This document shows positions 1 to 5,383 of a stretch of DNA of 5,398 bases, piece by piece. The notes under the pieces are model-generated. The model had not been told where the DNA came from. It saw nothing but the letters and a program-made list of their open reading frames with translations, and did not search any database. The DNA lies in assembly GCA_017613995.1 (NCBI GenBank), contig JAGACT010000115.1, positions 1-5,398 on the forward strand, read 5' to 3'. Within the stretch, counting starts at the first letter, position 1. Every line of letters starts with the position of its first letter. Source of the DNA: Eubacteriaceae bacterium (lineage in GTDB: Bacteria; Bacillota; Clostridia; Eubacteriales; Anaerofustaceae). The position numbers were made by a program, and so were the translations under genes.

Positions 1-256
1 ATACCGAAAGCTCGCAGCTGAACTCGTAGGCTGCCCTGGCCTTGAAGGGTCCCGCGTAGGCGTAGCCGGCGATCACCCCGTCCTCCTCCAGCACCAGGTA
101 AGGGTATCTTTGCAGGGTGTTCTCTATGTGGGAGGCGAATTCCTTCTCCGACGGAACGTCGTACTCGAAGGAGACCGCCGTATCCGTCACGTAGTATGAA
201 TATATCTCCAGCAGGCGGCGGGCGTCCGCGGGAGAAGCGCTTCTTATCCTTATCAT
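1..256 (-). CDS. GNAT-family N-acetyltransferase, phosphinothricin acetyltransferase-like (N-terminal part)
   Basis: The minus-strand frame opens with ATG at 256-254 and stays open to the left edge, giving 85 codons of an N-terminal fragment. The protein begins MIRIRSASPADARRLLEIYS and continues with VSFEYDVPSEKEF, then YPYLVLEEDGVIAGYAYAGPF, close to 20 residues of a conserved block. This pattern (a charged N-terminal strand, a helix with ARRLLEIYSYYV, the ISFEY-type segment, then the V-x-G-Y-A-Y-A-GPFK strand) is typical of acetyl-CoA-dependent GNAT enzymes related to phosphinothricin/methionine-sulfoximine acetyltransferases. The acetyl-CoA pyrophosphate-binding loop (Q/RxxGxG/A) lies beyond the edge and cannot be checked. 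An AGAGGA Shine-Dalgarno lies about 6 nt upstream of the start. Family assignment is firm; the substrate is unknown, and many homologues acetylate other amines. Confidence 0.85.
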   Translation of the reverse strand, partial: MIRIRSASPADARRLLEIYSYYVTDTAVSFEYDVPSEKEFASHIENTLQRYPYLVLEEDGVIAGYAYAGPFKARAAYEFSCELSV

Positions 257-283
257 ACTGTTCCTCTGTGTCCGTTTGGAAAC

Positions 284-289
284 AGTATA
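284..289 (-). promoter_or_regulatory. Candidate -10 box for the acetyltransferase gene
   Basis: On the minus strand this reads TATACT (5 of 6 to TATAAT), 27 bases before the start codon. No convincing -35 hexamer is seen at 16-18 bp spacing, so this is a position-based guess. If real, the leader is only about 20 nt. Confidence 0.35.
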
Positions 290-341
290 GCACCTATTGT
301 CCCGGATCGGATGCTCCGCGGGCATTTGGTCAGTGAAAGTG

Positions 342-371
342 TGGACGCGGGAGGGACGATGATGGTATAAT
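342..371 (+). promoter_or_regulatory. Sigma-A-type promoter for the membrane-protein gene
   Basis: A TGGACG -35-like hexamer (342-347, 4 of 6 to TTGACA) is followed after 18 bp by a perfect TATAAT (366-371). Expected transcription start is near 378, only about 15 nt before the ATG at 393, so the AAGGAG ribosome binding site (379-384) would lie at the very 5' end of the mRNA. Confidence 0.55.
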
Positions 372-392
372 CGACACGAAGGAGCGCGGAAC

Positions 393-1142
393 ATGGAAAG
401 GTTAAGACAGCTGAACATCTTTCAGAAGACCGTACTGATCGTCATGGTCATCATGACGGTCTCCTTTGCCGCGGCCTATCACCGGGCGGTGAGCCGGGAG
501 GGAGTGAGATACCGGGGAGCATTGCTGGTGCGGCAGGAGCAAAACTGGATCACGACGTATTCCGGCAGGATCGGCGGGGACGGGGCCTGCTTTCGTGTAT
601 CCGGCAGCACGGTGGAATTTATATGGGGGGACCGGACATACGGGCCTTATGTAATCAGGGAGGATCCTGCTGCCGAAACCGCGGATGCCGACTGGGGGGA
701 GCTCTCCCGGGGCATCGAGATCACCTGCGCAGACGATATCCTTTTCAGGGGCAGCGCCGTAATAACCTCAGATGTCTGCTTCCTTTACGCCGAGGCCGAT
801 CCCGCATCCGGGACCGCAGAGGCTCCATGGGCCTTTCCGGTCACGGTCACTTCCGGCGGGGAGCGGACCGCTCCCGATATGGAAACGATAGTCAGACTCG
901 TTTACGATCCTGTTCTGACCCACAGGGGCGAGTGGGGAGCCTGGCTCGCGGGGGCTCTCATCTGCTGCCTGTCGTCCCTTTCGGTGATCTTTTCGGAGGA
1001 GCTCTTCCGTCTGAGGCTCTCTTTTCTCATCAGGGACGCGCAGGGTGCGGAACCCTCGGACATACAGATCGCGGGCCGCTACTTTTCCTGGTGCGTCATG
1101 CCCCTGATCGCCCTGACCGTATTTGTCCTGGGCCTCCGATGA
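393..1142 (+). CDS. Unrecognised membrane protein with three predicted transmembrane segments
   Basis: A 249-residue protein. The ATG at 393 follows AAGGAG by 8 nt and a consensus -10 box, which supports this start. A hydrophobic segment at about residues 13-29 follows a positively charged N-terminus (MERLRQ...K), so it is probably a membrane anchor with the N-terminus inside. Residues 30-180 form a mainly polar, acidic domain predicted outside the membrane, with a GDRTYGPYVIRED stretch (79-91) and three cysteines (66, 112, 129) within it. Two further hydrophobic segments lie at about 181-200 and 230-247, separated by a basic, probably cytoplasmic stretch (RLRLSFLIRD). The YGPY-x-V-x-ED stretch recalls small anchored proteins of unknown function in clostridia, but I cannot name a family. 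No catalytic motif is evident. The gene appears monocistronic: the next gene has its own promoter 40 bp downstream. A role in envelope sensing or signalling would be a guess. Confidence 0.8.
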   Translation: MERLRQLNIFQKTVLIVMVIMTVSFAAAYHRAVSREGVRYRGALLVRQEQNWITTYSGRIGGDGACFRVSGSTVEFIWGDRTYGPYVIREDPAAETADADWGELSRGIEITCADDILFRGSAVITSDVCFLYAEADPASGTAEAPWAFPVTVTSGGERTAPDMETIVRLVYDPVLTHRGEWGAWLAGALICCLSSLSVIFSEELFRLRLSFLIRDAQGAEPSDIQIAGRYFSWCVMPLIALTVFVLGLR

Positions 1143-1181
1143 GGCCTGCGTGATATATGCTGATAAAGCGGCCCGATCCGC

Positions 1182-1211
1182 TGGACATAACTGCGCCGTT
1201 TAAGTTATAAT
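1182..1211 (+). promoter_or_regulatory. Strong sigma-A-type promoter for the YbjQ-like gene
   Basis: TGGACA (1182-1187, 5 of 6 to TTGACA), an 18-bp spacer, and a perfect TATAAT (1206-1211). Transcription should start near 1218, leaving a GC-rich leader of about 72 nt before the ATG at 1291. I see no convincing riboswitch or attenuator in that leader. Confidence 0.7.
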
Positions 1212-1290
1212 CATTACGGACGCGCGCCCCCGGTGTGAGCCGCGAGATCCTCCCGGGACGCCGCAGTCCAAGCATTCACGGAGGTATCTT

Positions 1291-1812
1291 ATGAAAGTAA
1301 AAGAAATAGCACAGAAATATGATCTGAACGCCGAGGCGTTCTCCCGCTACTGCAACCACGGGGATCACGGGATCAAGGTGAACTTCCTGACGTCCAACGT
1401 CAGCGACGGCGACGTGGAGACCCTGGTGGCCCTTTACAGACAGTTCGAGGCAACGGAAGAGCGCAAGGCCAAGGCCCTGGAGACCATGCTGGTAACGAAC
1501 GGCATCGGATTTGAAGGTTACAGGATCGTAAAATACTGCGGAGTGGTATCCGGCGACGAGGCCCAGGAAGTCAAATCCCTGGTCTACAGCAGTCCCGAAC
1601 AGTTCTCCGCCACCGTCGCGGAACTGAGAGCCGCGGCCCTGGCGAAGCTCATGGAAGCCGCGTTCTGCGCAGGCGGAACAGCCCTGACCGGAGTCGATTT
1701 CGATTACATCACCCTGGATCAGTCAAAGGTCAGCGGGGGCGAGACGAAAACGGACAAGATGATGCTCTGCGTCACCGCCACCGGCACTGCCGTTTCCGTG
1801 GAAAAGGAATAA
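1291..1812 (+). CDS. YbjQ/UPF0145-type protein with an added N-terminal segment
   Basis: A 173-residue cytoplasmic protein. The start is set by GGAGG at 1280-1284, 6 nt before ATG. Residues 66-170 match the YbjQ (UPF0145, often labelled putative heavy-metal-binding) fold. The first signature is MLVTNGIGFEGYRIVKYCGV (66-85), which aligns with the V-x-T-x-x-LEG-x-x-I-x-EY-x-G-x-V-x-GE start of that family. The second is GGTALTGVDFDYITLD (128-143), matching the GADAVVGIDIDYE block, and the third is the closing strand VTATGTAVSVEKE. The helical middle between these blocks is about a dozen residues shorter than in typical YbjQ. Residues 1-62 are extra: KVKEIAQKYDLNAEAFSRYC resembles a short helix-turn-helix-like or IF2-N-like helical module, followed by an acidic/basic helix (DVETLVALYRQFEATEERKA). 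The biochemical role of the family is not established; metal binding is a database label, not shown here. The gene is followed by a hairpin terminator 26 bp after its stop. Confidence 0.8.
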   Translation: MKVKEIAQKYDLNAEAFSRYCNHGDHGIKVNFLTSNVSDGDVETLVALYRQFEATEERKAKALETMLVTNGIGFEGYRIVKYCGVVSGDEAQEVKSLVYSSPEQFSATVAELRAAALAKLMEAAFCAGGTALTGVDFDYITLDQSKVSGGETKTDKMMLCVTATGTAVSVEKE

Positions 1813-1838
1813 AGCCTCCAGGCTGAAGACAGTAAAAG

Positions 1839-1874
1839 CACACAGGCCGCAGCACCGATGCTGCGGCCTGTGTG
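1839..1874. terminator. Terminator hairpin split by the group II intron, probably bidirectional
   Basis: A perfect 16-bp inverted repeat (1839-1854 with 1859-1874) encloses a 4-nt CCGA loop, with core GGCCGCAGCA/TGCTGCGGCC. On the plus strand it follows the YbjQ-like gene, but no T-tract follows directly because intron sequence begins there. The sequence after the intron's 3' end starts TTTCGATCG, which would supply the missing tail. On the minus strand the hairpin is followed by TTTT (complement of AAAA 1834-1837), so it could also terminate the convergent MmgE/PrpD gene. Up to the last 2-5 bases of the right arm may belong to the intron rather than to the original exon. Confidence 0.8.
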
Positions 1875-2388
1875 TACGACGGGCATGTTCCGTGGCTAGG
1901 GTGAAATTCCCAAGGGGCGTAGTTGCCGACGAACCCGATAGCAATTCCCAAGGTTTATGCGGTGACGCATGGGCGAGAGGAAGGGATAGCGAAATCGTGG
2001 CCCAATTAACAAGTAGCTGTACCCGCTGACGGTACAGCGGCCAATAATAAGGCGCATCAGGCGGATAAGCTGGCACATGGCAGCAAAGTCCAAAAGGCAA
2101 CCGTAACCCTGATGTGTAAATTGGATGGGTAAACGAGGAAAGTCACGGGACTTATCCCGCGAGGTCTCACAGACGGTCTCATTAGCCGCAGTAACAACGA
2201 ACTGTGAGAAGTCAGCAGAGGTCGTAGTACCTGTATCATCGCAGGGAAGGGCTGAACAATTCAATGCGTCGAATGTAATGTATGTCCCGTACAGGAGCCC
2301 GACAGTGCAGACCTGAAACGTAATTATGAGGGCAACGCACACAACATACGGTGGTCTTTACGGGAGCGGAAAGGAAGGAGACGGAGAC
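1872..2388 (+). ncRNA. Group II intron ribozyme, domains I-III and start of IV
   Basis: About 500 nt of structured, non-coding intron RNA. Visible elements: AGGGTGAAATTCCC (near 1898-1911), a small stem resembling the equivalent early domain I element of the Oceanobacillus iheyensis IIC intron; a 5-bp hairpin ATGCG/CGCAT at 1957-1970 capped by a GTGA tetraloop of GNRA type, a likely tertiary docking loop; an 8-bp hairpin GCTGTACC/GGTACAGC (2016-2038) with a 7-nt loop; and the conserved domain III-like stretch GAAGTCAGCAGAGGTCGTAG at 2208-2227. Open reading frames on the minus strand here are not genes. Exon-binding sites were not assigned with confidence: GCACA at 2073-2077 could pair with a UGUGU 5' exon end, but this is only a possibility. 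Confidence 0.8.
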
Positions 2389-3666
2389 ATGTCGGAATTG
2401 CTTGAAAAGATACTCAGTGACGCCAACATTTCACAGGCCCAGCAGAGAGTCTACGCTAACCGCGGAGCGGGAGGGGTAGACGGGGTCAGTGTGGAAGAAC
2501 TTTCATCATATATGGAAGAGAACTGGCAGAGCATCAAAGAGCAGATAAGGGAGAGAAAGTACAGACCGCAGCCGGTCAAAAGGGTAGAAATACCAAAACC
2601 GAACGGCGGGGTAAGAAATCTCGGAATCCCTACTGTGGTAGATAGAACCATAGAGCAGGCGATAGCGCAGGTGCTCACGCCGATGTTTGAGCCGCTGTTC
2701 AGTGAATACAGCTACGGATTCAGACCCGGCAGGAACTGCGAGCAGGCCATCGTACAGCTGATGGAATACTTCAATGAAGGATACAGCTGGATAGTGGACA
2801 TCGACCTGGAAAAGTTCTTTGACAATGTTCCCCAGGACAGACTCATGAGTCTTGTCAACAGAGTGATACACGATGGAGATACCGAATCACTGATAAGGAA
2901 ATATCTCAAGGCGGGGGTCATGATAAGAGACAGATATGAGTCTACGGAGAAGGGAACGCCGCAGGGCGGGAATCTCTCACCGCTTCTAAGCAACATAATG
3001 CTGAACGAGCTGGACAGAGAACTCGAAAACAGAGGGCTCAGGTTCACCCGATACGCAGATGATTGCGTTATCGCGGTAAAGAGCAGGGCAGCAGCAACGA
3101 GGGTCATGCACACGGTAACGGAATGGATCGAAAGGAAGCTGGGACTGAAGGTCAATGCTGAGAAGACGCACATAACAACGCCAACTAAGCTGAAATACCT
3201 AGGGTTCAGCTTCTGGAAGGACAATAAAGGAACGTGGCGTGCAAGGCCGCATGAAGACTCGGTTGTAAGGCTCAAGCGCAGGATAAAACAGCTTTGCCGG
3301 AGGAACTGGAGCGTAAGTCTGGATTACAGGCTGACCAAGCTTGCTCAGGTGATAAGAGGCTGGATTAACTACTATGCGCTGGCAGACATGAAGGAAGCGA
3401 TGAAGAAAATCGACTCACACCTGATGAGTCAGATGAGAGTTATTATCTGGAAACAGTGGAAGGTACCGTCCAAAAGAGAATGGGGACTCAGAGTGCTTGG
3501 TATCAAGAAATGGCAGGCGCACGCGCTGTCATACTGCAAAGGATACTGGAACACGGCGAGATTGCCCCAGATCAAAAAAGCGATATCCAAGGAGAGACTC
3601 ATTAAAAGAGGGCTCGTCAGTCCGCTGGATTACTACCTTGAAAGACATGCACTTAGGTTGAATTGA
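2389..3666 (+). CDS. ltrA: Group IIC-type intron reverse transcriptase/maturase, no endonuclease domain
   Basis: Start chosen at ATG 2389, 8 nt after AGGAAGGAG, giving 425 residues beginning MSELLEKIL. An upstream in-frame ATG at 2326 would add 21 residues but lacks a ribosome binding site and homology. The protein binds the intron RNA, helps it fold and splice, and copies it into DNA at the target. Reverse transcriptase blocks in order (numbering from 2389): RT0/1 with VKRVEIPKPNGGVR near 63-76 and LGIPTVVDR; GFRPGRN at 110-116; VDIDLEKFFD with catalytic Asp137 and Asp139; GTPQGG at 189-194; RYADD with catalytic Asp224 and Asp225; GLKVNAEKT near 252-260; YLGFSF at 270-275. A thumb/X domain follows with GWINYYALAD (324-333) and WKQWK, then a short C-terminal region. 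There is no HNH endonuclease, as usual for IIC enzymes of about 420 residues. Codons favour AGA/AGG and A-rich third positions compared with neighbouring genes, in line with an acquired element. All catalytic residues are present. Confidence 0.97.
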   Translation: MSELLEKILSDANISQAQQRVYANRGAGGVDGVSVEELSSYMEENWQSIKEQIRERKYRPQPVKRVEIPKPNGGVRNLGIPTVVDRTIEQAIAQVLTPMFEPLFSEYSYGFRPGRNCEQAIVQLMEYFNEGYSWIVDIDLEKFFDNVPQDRLMSLVNRVIHDGDTESLIRKYLKAGVMIRDRYESTEKGTPQGGNLSPLLSNIMLNELDRELENRGLRFTRYADDCVIAVKSRAAATRVMHTVTEWIERKLGLKVNAEKTHITTPTKLKYLGFSFWKDNKGTWRARPHEDSVVRLKRRIKQLCRRNWSVSLDYRLTKLAQVIRGWINYYALADMKEAMKKIDSHLMSQMRVIIWKQWKVPSKREWGLRVLGIKKWQAHALSYCKGYWNTARLPQIKKAISKERLIKRGLVSPLDYYLERHALRLN

Positions 3667-3699
3667 ACCGCCGTATGCCGAACGGCACGTACGGTGGTG
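3666..3699 (+). ncRNA. Group II intron domain V (catalytic hairpin)
   Basis: A 34-nt hairpin: ACCGCCGTA pairs with TACGGTGGT across a small internal bulge, and the distal stem GCC/GGC carries a GAAC loop. The catalytic triad reads CGC (3669-3671), the form known for group IIC, rather than the AGC of IIA/IIB. The sequence is nearly that of the O. iheyensis IIC domain V. The maturase stop codon TGA (3664-3666) runs directly into its first base. Confidence 0.92.
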
Positions 3700-3700
3700 T

Positions 3701-3730
3701 GAGAGGGGGAGTAAATTCCCCCTACTCGAT
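3701..3730 (+). ncRNA. Group II intron domain VI with branch-point adenosine
   Basis: GAG (3701-3703) pairs with CTC (3725-3727), A3704 with T3723, and GGGGGA with TCCCCC, closing a short A-rich loop. A3724 is left unpaired as a single bulge seven bases from the predicted 3' end (3730). This is the textbook lariat branch-point arrangement, so branching rather than only hydrolytic splicing is predicted. Confidence 0.85.
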
Positions 3731-3750
3731 TTTCGATCGTCTTAAGGAAC
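3731..3750. other. 3' exon: detached terminator tail between intron and convergent gene
   Basis: Twenty bases, starting TTTCGATCG, separate the intron end from the stop codon of the convergent MmgE/PrpD gene. Joined to the hairpin at 1839-1874 by removal of the intron, they restore a stem followed by a T-rich tail. CGATCG is also a small palindrome. Confidence 0.6.
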
Positions 3751-5145
3751 CTACAGAAGCTCTGTGAATTCCCTCATGTCCCCGATCTCCTCGACGCGCC
3801 CCGCCAGCTCGATTATCTTTTCGGCATGGGACGCAGGCAGCTTTCCGTAGGCGTTGAACTGGTCCATGAACTTGGCGATAATGACGTCTCTCGACGGATA
3901 GTCCTCCATTATCATGAAACTCTCCTCCGCTTCCAGTGTGGTGCCGTCCTTCATCTCCGCGACGACCTTGACCAGGGGAGCGCCTCCCGCGGGCTCGTAG
4001 AAATCCATGGTGGCTTCCTCCGCGAGCCTGACGAGCTCTTTGTCCGCCATTATGGCCTCCGTCTGCACGGTCTTCACGGACACGACCCCGTACATCACAG
4101 ACGAGGCGGCCGCGAAGTGGTAGGCGAACAGCGCGTTCAGATGGTTTCTCAGAACGAAGGGATTGGAGTAGTAGCCGTGGAAGATCCTGCGGGACGCGAA
4201 GAAGTGCACGCAGGCGATCTTTTCGGGGTCCACGCTGCCGTATCTGTCCAGGATCATCTGATGGAGCTTCCTTCCCGCGAAGGCGACGGAAGTCATGGGT
4301 ATGCCGCCCGGGAACTTCTTGATCGCGCATTCCGTATAGTACACCTTTCCGAGGTCGCTGAAGATCGCCTCGTAGTTTTCCGGGTATTCCCCGTCCTCCG
4401 CGTTCTTCGAAAGCAGAGCGCTCCTGCCGAAGTAGGGATCAGTGAAACCTCTCCATCCGCCTCTGGCATACTCGGCGCACATTATTCCGGTCTGGGCGCT
4501 GACTCCGTTATGGAGATACAGCTCCTCGGAATAGTTGTAGTAGGCGCCGGCGGGATCCGTGGCGTTGGTGGCGGCGTAGCTGAGGGCTGACTTCATCTGG
4601 GCGGCGTCAAGTCCGTAATACCGTCCCGCCACGGCGGCAGCGGCGCTGGTTATCAGCAGCATGTCCGCGGGCATCCTGACCTTCAGCGAGAAAAGGAGCC
4701 TTCCCGCCAGATCCTCGCTGGCCACGTTGTTGGCTATGAACTGCCTGCCGCTGGGCCCGAAATGATCCGCCAGGGTCAGGTTCAGGGGCAGCAGGGTCTC
4801 TCCCACGTGGGACGGCATGGCCGCTCCGTGTATCTTAAACAGCATGCTGCCGTAGTCGTTGGAACGGGCCTTCAGGGCATTGAGCATGGCCGCGTTCGGC
4901 AGCGGCAGCCTCTTTCCTCCCGAAGCGAATACCCTCGCTTCCTCTTTTCCTCCCCACTGCAGGTATCTTTCCTCGAGAAAATCGTTTTCTTTTACCGTCG
5001 CGCCCCCGAAGATGCATCCCGCCATATCCAGAAGGCGGTCTCTGAAGATGCGGACGTTTTCCTCGCTGAGGTCCTCATATGCGGTATTGACCAAGTTTTC
5101 GCAGAGGGCATCCGTCCCGCCGGGACTTATCAGTCTCTCATCCAT
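3751..5145 (-). CDS. MmgE/PrpD superfamily protein (2-methylcitrate dehydratase/aconitate decarboxylase fold)
   Basis: A 464-residue cytoplasmic protein, the usual length for the family (about 450-500). ATG at 5145 follows GGGAG by about 9 nt. Members include PrpD (2-methylcitrate dehydratase), cis-aconitate decarboxylase and several uncharacterised enzymes, acting on small polycarboxylates without a metal cluster. Supporting segments: LLDMAGCIFGG (38-48); NAAMLNALKARSNDYGSM (84-101), corresponding to the N-x-x-x-x-HALDFDD block, with Asp97 kept; SHVGETLLPLNLTLAD (112-127), matching the HPG-x-x-x-LPA-x-LALAE block with His113; GRLLFSL (148-154); GLDAAQMKSALSYAAT (178-193); LHNGVSAQTG (211-220); and KKFPGG (276-281). 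Two catalytic positions of aconitate decarboxylase appear changed by eye: the Lys before LH-x-G is Leu209 and the His after GRLL is Phe152. The exact reaction therefore cannot be named. No other propionate or methylcitrate genes are present. It is transcribed alone from the promoter at 5226-5254, towards the intron. Confidence 0.85.
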   Translation of the reverse strand: MDERLISPGGTDALCENLVNTAYEDLSEENVRIFRDRLLDMAGCIFGGATVKENDFLEERYLQWGGKEEARVFASGGKRLPLPNAAMLNALKARSNDYGSMLFKIHGAAMPSHVGETLLPLNLTLADHFGPSGRQFIANNVASEDLAGRLLFSLKVRMPADMLLITSAAAAVAGRYYGLDAAQMKSALSYAATNATDPAGAYYNYSEELYLHNGVSAQTGIMCAEYARGGWRGFTDPYFGRSALLSKNAEDGEYPENYEAIFSDLGKVYYTECAIKKFPGGIPMTSVAFAGRKLHQMILDRYGSVDPEKIACVHFFASRRIFHGYYSNPFVLRNHLNALFAYHFAAASSVMYGVVSVKTVQTEAIMADKELVRLAEEATMDFYEPAGGAPLVKVVAEMKDGTTLEAEESFMIMEDYPSRDVIIAKFMDQFNAYGKLPASHAEKIIELAGRVEEIGDMREFTELL

Positions 5146-5175
5146 ATATATCTCTCCCTGTAGCTGTGATCTTTG

Positions 5176-5220
5176 CCGCGGGAGCGCTGTCCCGTGGCGG
5201 GGTGAGAGCGGCTCTCCCCG
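5176..5220 (-). promoter_or_regulatory. Two tandem hairpins in the leader of the MmgE/PrpD gene
   Basis: The predicted mRNA leader (about 74 nt) can form two adjacent stems: 5198-5220 (CGGGG-AGAG with CTCTC-ACCCCG, one bulged base) at the very 5' end, and 5176-5197 (CCACGGGA with TCCCGCGG, one mismatch). Neither is followed by a T-tract, so they are not intrinsic terminators. They could stabilise the mRNA or serve regulation; no known riboswitch class is recognised. Confidence 0.4.
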
Positions 5221-5225
5221 ATTAA

Positions 5226-5254
5226 AGGATAAGGCATAAACCCATCTCAGTCAA
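5226..5254 (-). promoter_or_regulatory. Sigma-A-type promoter for the MmgE/PrpD gene
   Basis: On the minus strand TTGACT (5249-5254, 5 of 6 to consensus) is followed after exactly 17 bp by TATCCT (5226-5231, 4 of 6). The expected start is near 5219, about 74 nt upstream of the ATG. Confidence 0.65.
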
Positions 5255-5313
5255 GGAAAAAATGGTCCTCGGCCCCTTCGGGGGAAGACAGCCTCAAAGC
5301 GATTTTTTTATCC
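5255..5313. repeat. Imperfect inverted repeat between divergent promoters
   Basis: GGAAAAAAT (5255-5263) is complementary, with one or two extra bases, to ATTTTTTTATCC (5302-5313). Between them lies a compact CCCC-TTCG-GGGG hairpin (5273-5284) with a UUCG-type loop. The region separates the -35 box of the minus-strand MmgE/PrpD gene from the -10 box of the plus-strand gene at 5384. It may be an operator or a bent A-tract element; the T-run is too far from the small hairpin for a standard terminator. Confidence 0.35.
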
Positions 5314-5333
5314 TGATCCGGCCCGCCGTATAG

Positions 5334-5339
5334 TATAAT
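5334..5339 (+). promoter_or_regulatory. -10 box for the gene starting at 5384
   Basis: A perfect TATAAT, followed by C as in the two upstream plus-strand promoters. The -35 position (about 5311-5316, TCCTGA) is weak. The expected start is near 5346, leaving a leader of about 38 nt. Confidence 0.5.
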
Positions 5340-5383
5340 CCCAGAGGGAGGCGTCATAAGCCTTCCCGCGCAGGGAGGAAGTC

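Larger units (their letters stand above)
1872..3730 (+). mobile_element. Complete group II intron, probably group IIC, with maturase ORF
   Basis: A self-splicing retroelement of about 1.86 kb. Order: ribozyme domains I-III, domain IV carrying the reverse transcriptase ORF, domain V, domain VI. The 3' end is well fixed: domain VI ends ...CTCGAT with an AY terminus at 3729-3730 and the bulged adenosine 3724 in the position 7 nt from the end. The 5' end is ambiguous because GTGTGT repeats there. Starts at 1870 (GTGTG, best match to GUGYG), 1872 (GTGTA) and 1874 (GTACG) are all possible. I chose 1872 because it makes the 5' exon end CTGT before a 3' exon T, like the TTGT/T target reported for some group IIC introns. 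Group IIC is supported by insertion directly after a terminator stem, a CGC triad in domain V, and an endonuclease-free RT closely resembling GsI-IIC and Bacillus halodurans enzymes. No frameshift or internal stop is seen, so it may be active. Confidence 0.9.

Noticed and set aside
1131..1146. GGCCTC-CGAT-GAGGCC hairpin overlapping the stop codon of the membrane-protein gene
   Set aside because: The stem is only 6 bp and no T-tract follows, so it is not supported as an intrinsic terminator, though it could affect termination or stability.
623..1153. A 176-codon plus-strand frame inside the membrane-protein gene
   Set aside because: Arginine- and glycine-rich composition typical of a shifted frame in GC-rich DNA, with no start signal. 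The 393 frame has a promoter, a ribosome binding site and sensible hydrophobic segments.
1896..2342. Minus-strand open frames across the region upstream of the maturase
   Set aside because: They lie on the complement of the intron ribozyme, have no ribosome binding site, and their sequences look like translated structured RNA. The plus-strand 63-codon frame at 2125-2316 is rejected for the same reason.
2326..2388. Upstream ATG extending the maturase by 21 residues
   Set aside because: No Shine-Dalgarno precedes it, the added residues do not resemble the family N-terminus, and ATG 2389 has AGGAAGGAG at good spacing.
2389..3666. Reverse transcriptase as part of a retron, diversity-generating or defence system
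   Set aside because: The maturase thumb motifs, surrounding ribozyme domains, domain V/VI and terminator insertion identify a group II intron. No template/variable repeat or msr-msd element is seen.
3826..5239. Plus-strand frames antisense to the MmgE/PrpD gene, and other minus-strand frames within it
   Set aside because: They are shadows of a recognised 464-residue protein and have no family resemblance or start signals.
5273..5309. UUCG hairpin plus T7 run as a rho-independent terminator
   Set aside because: The T-run lies 18 bases after the short stem, and no gene on either strand ends just upstream.
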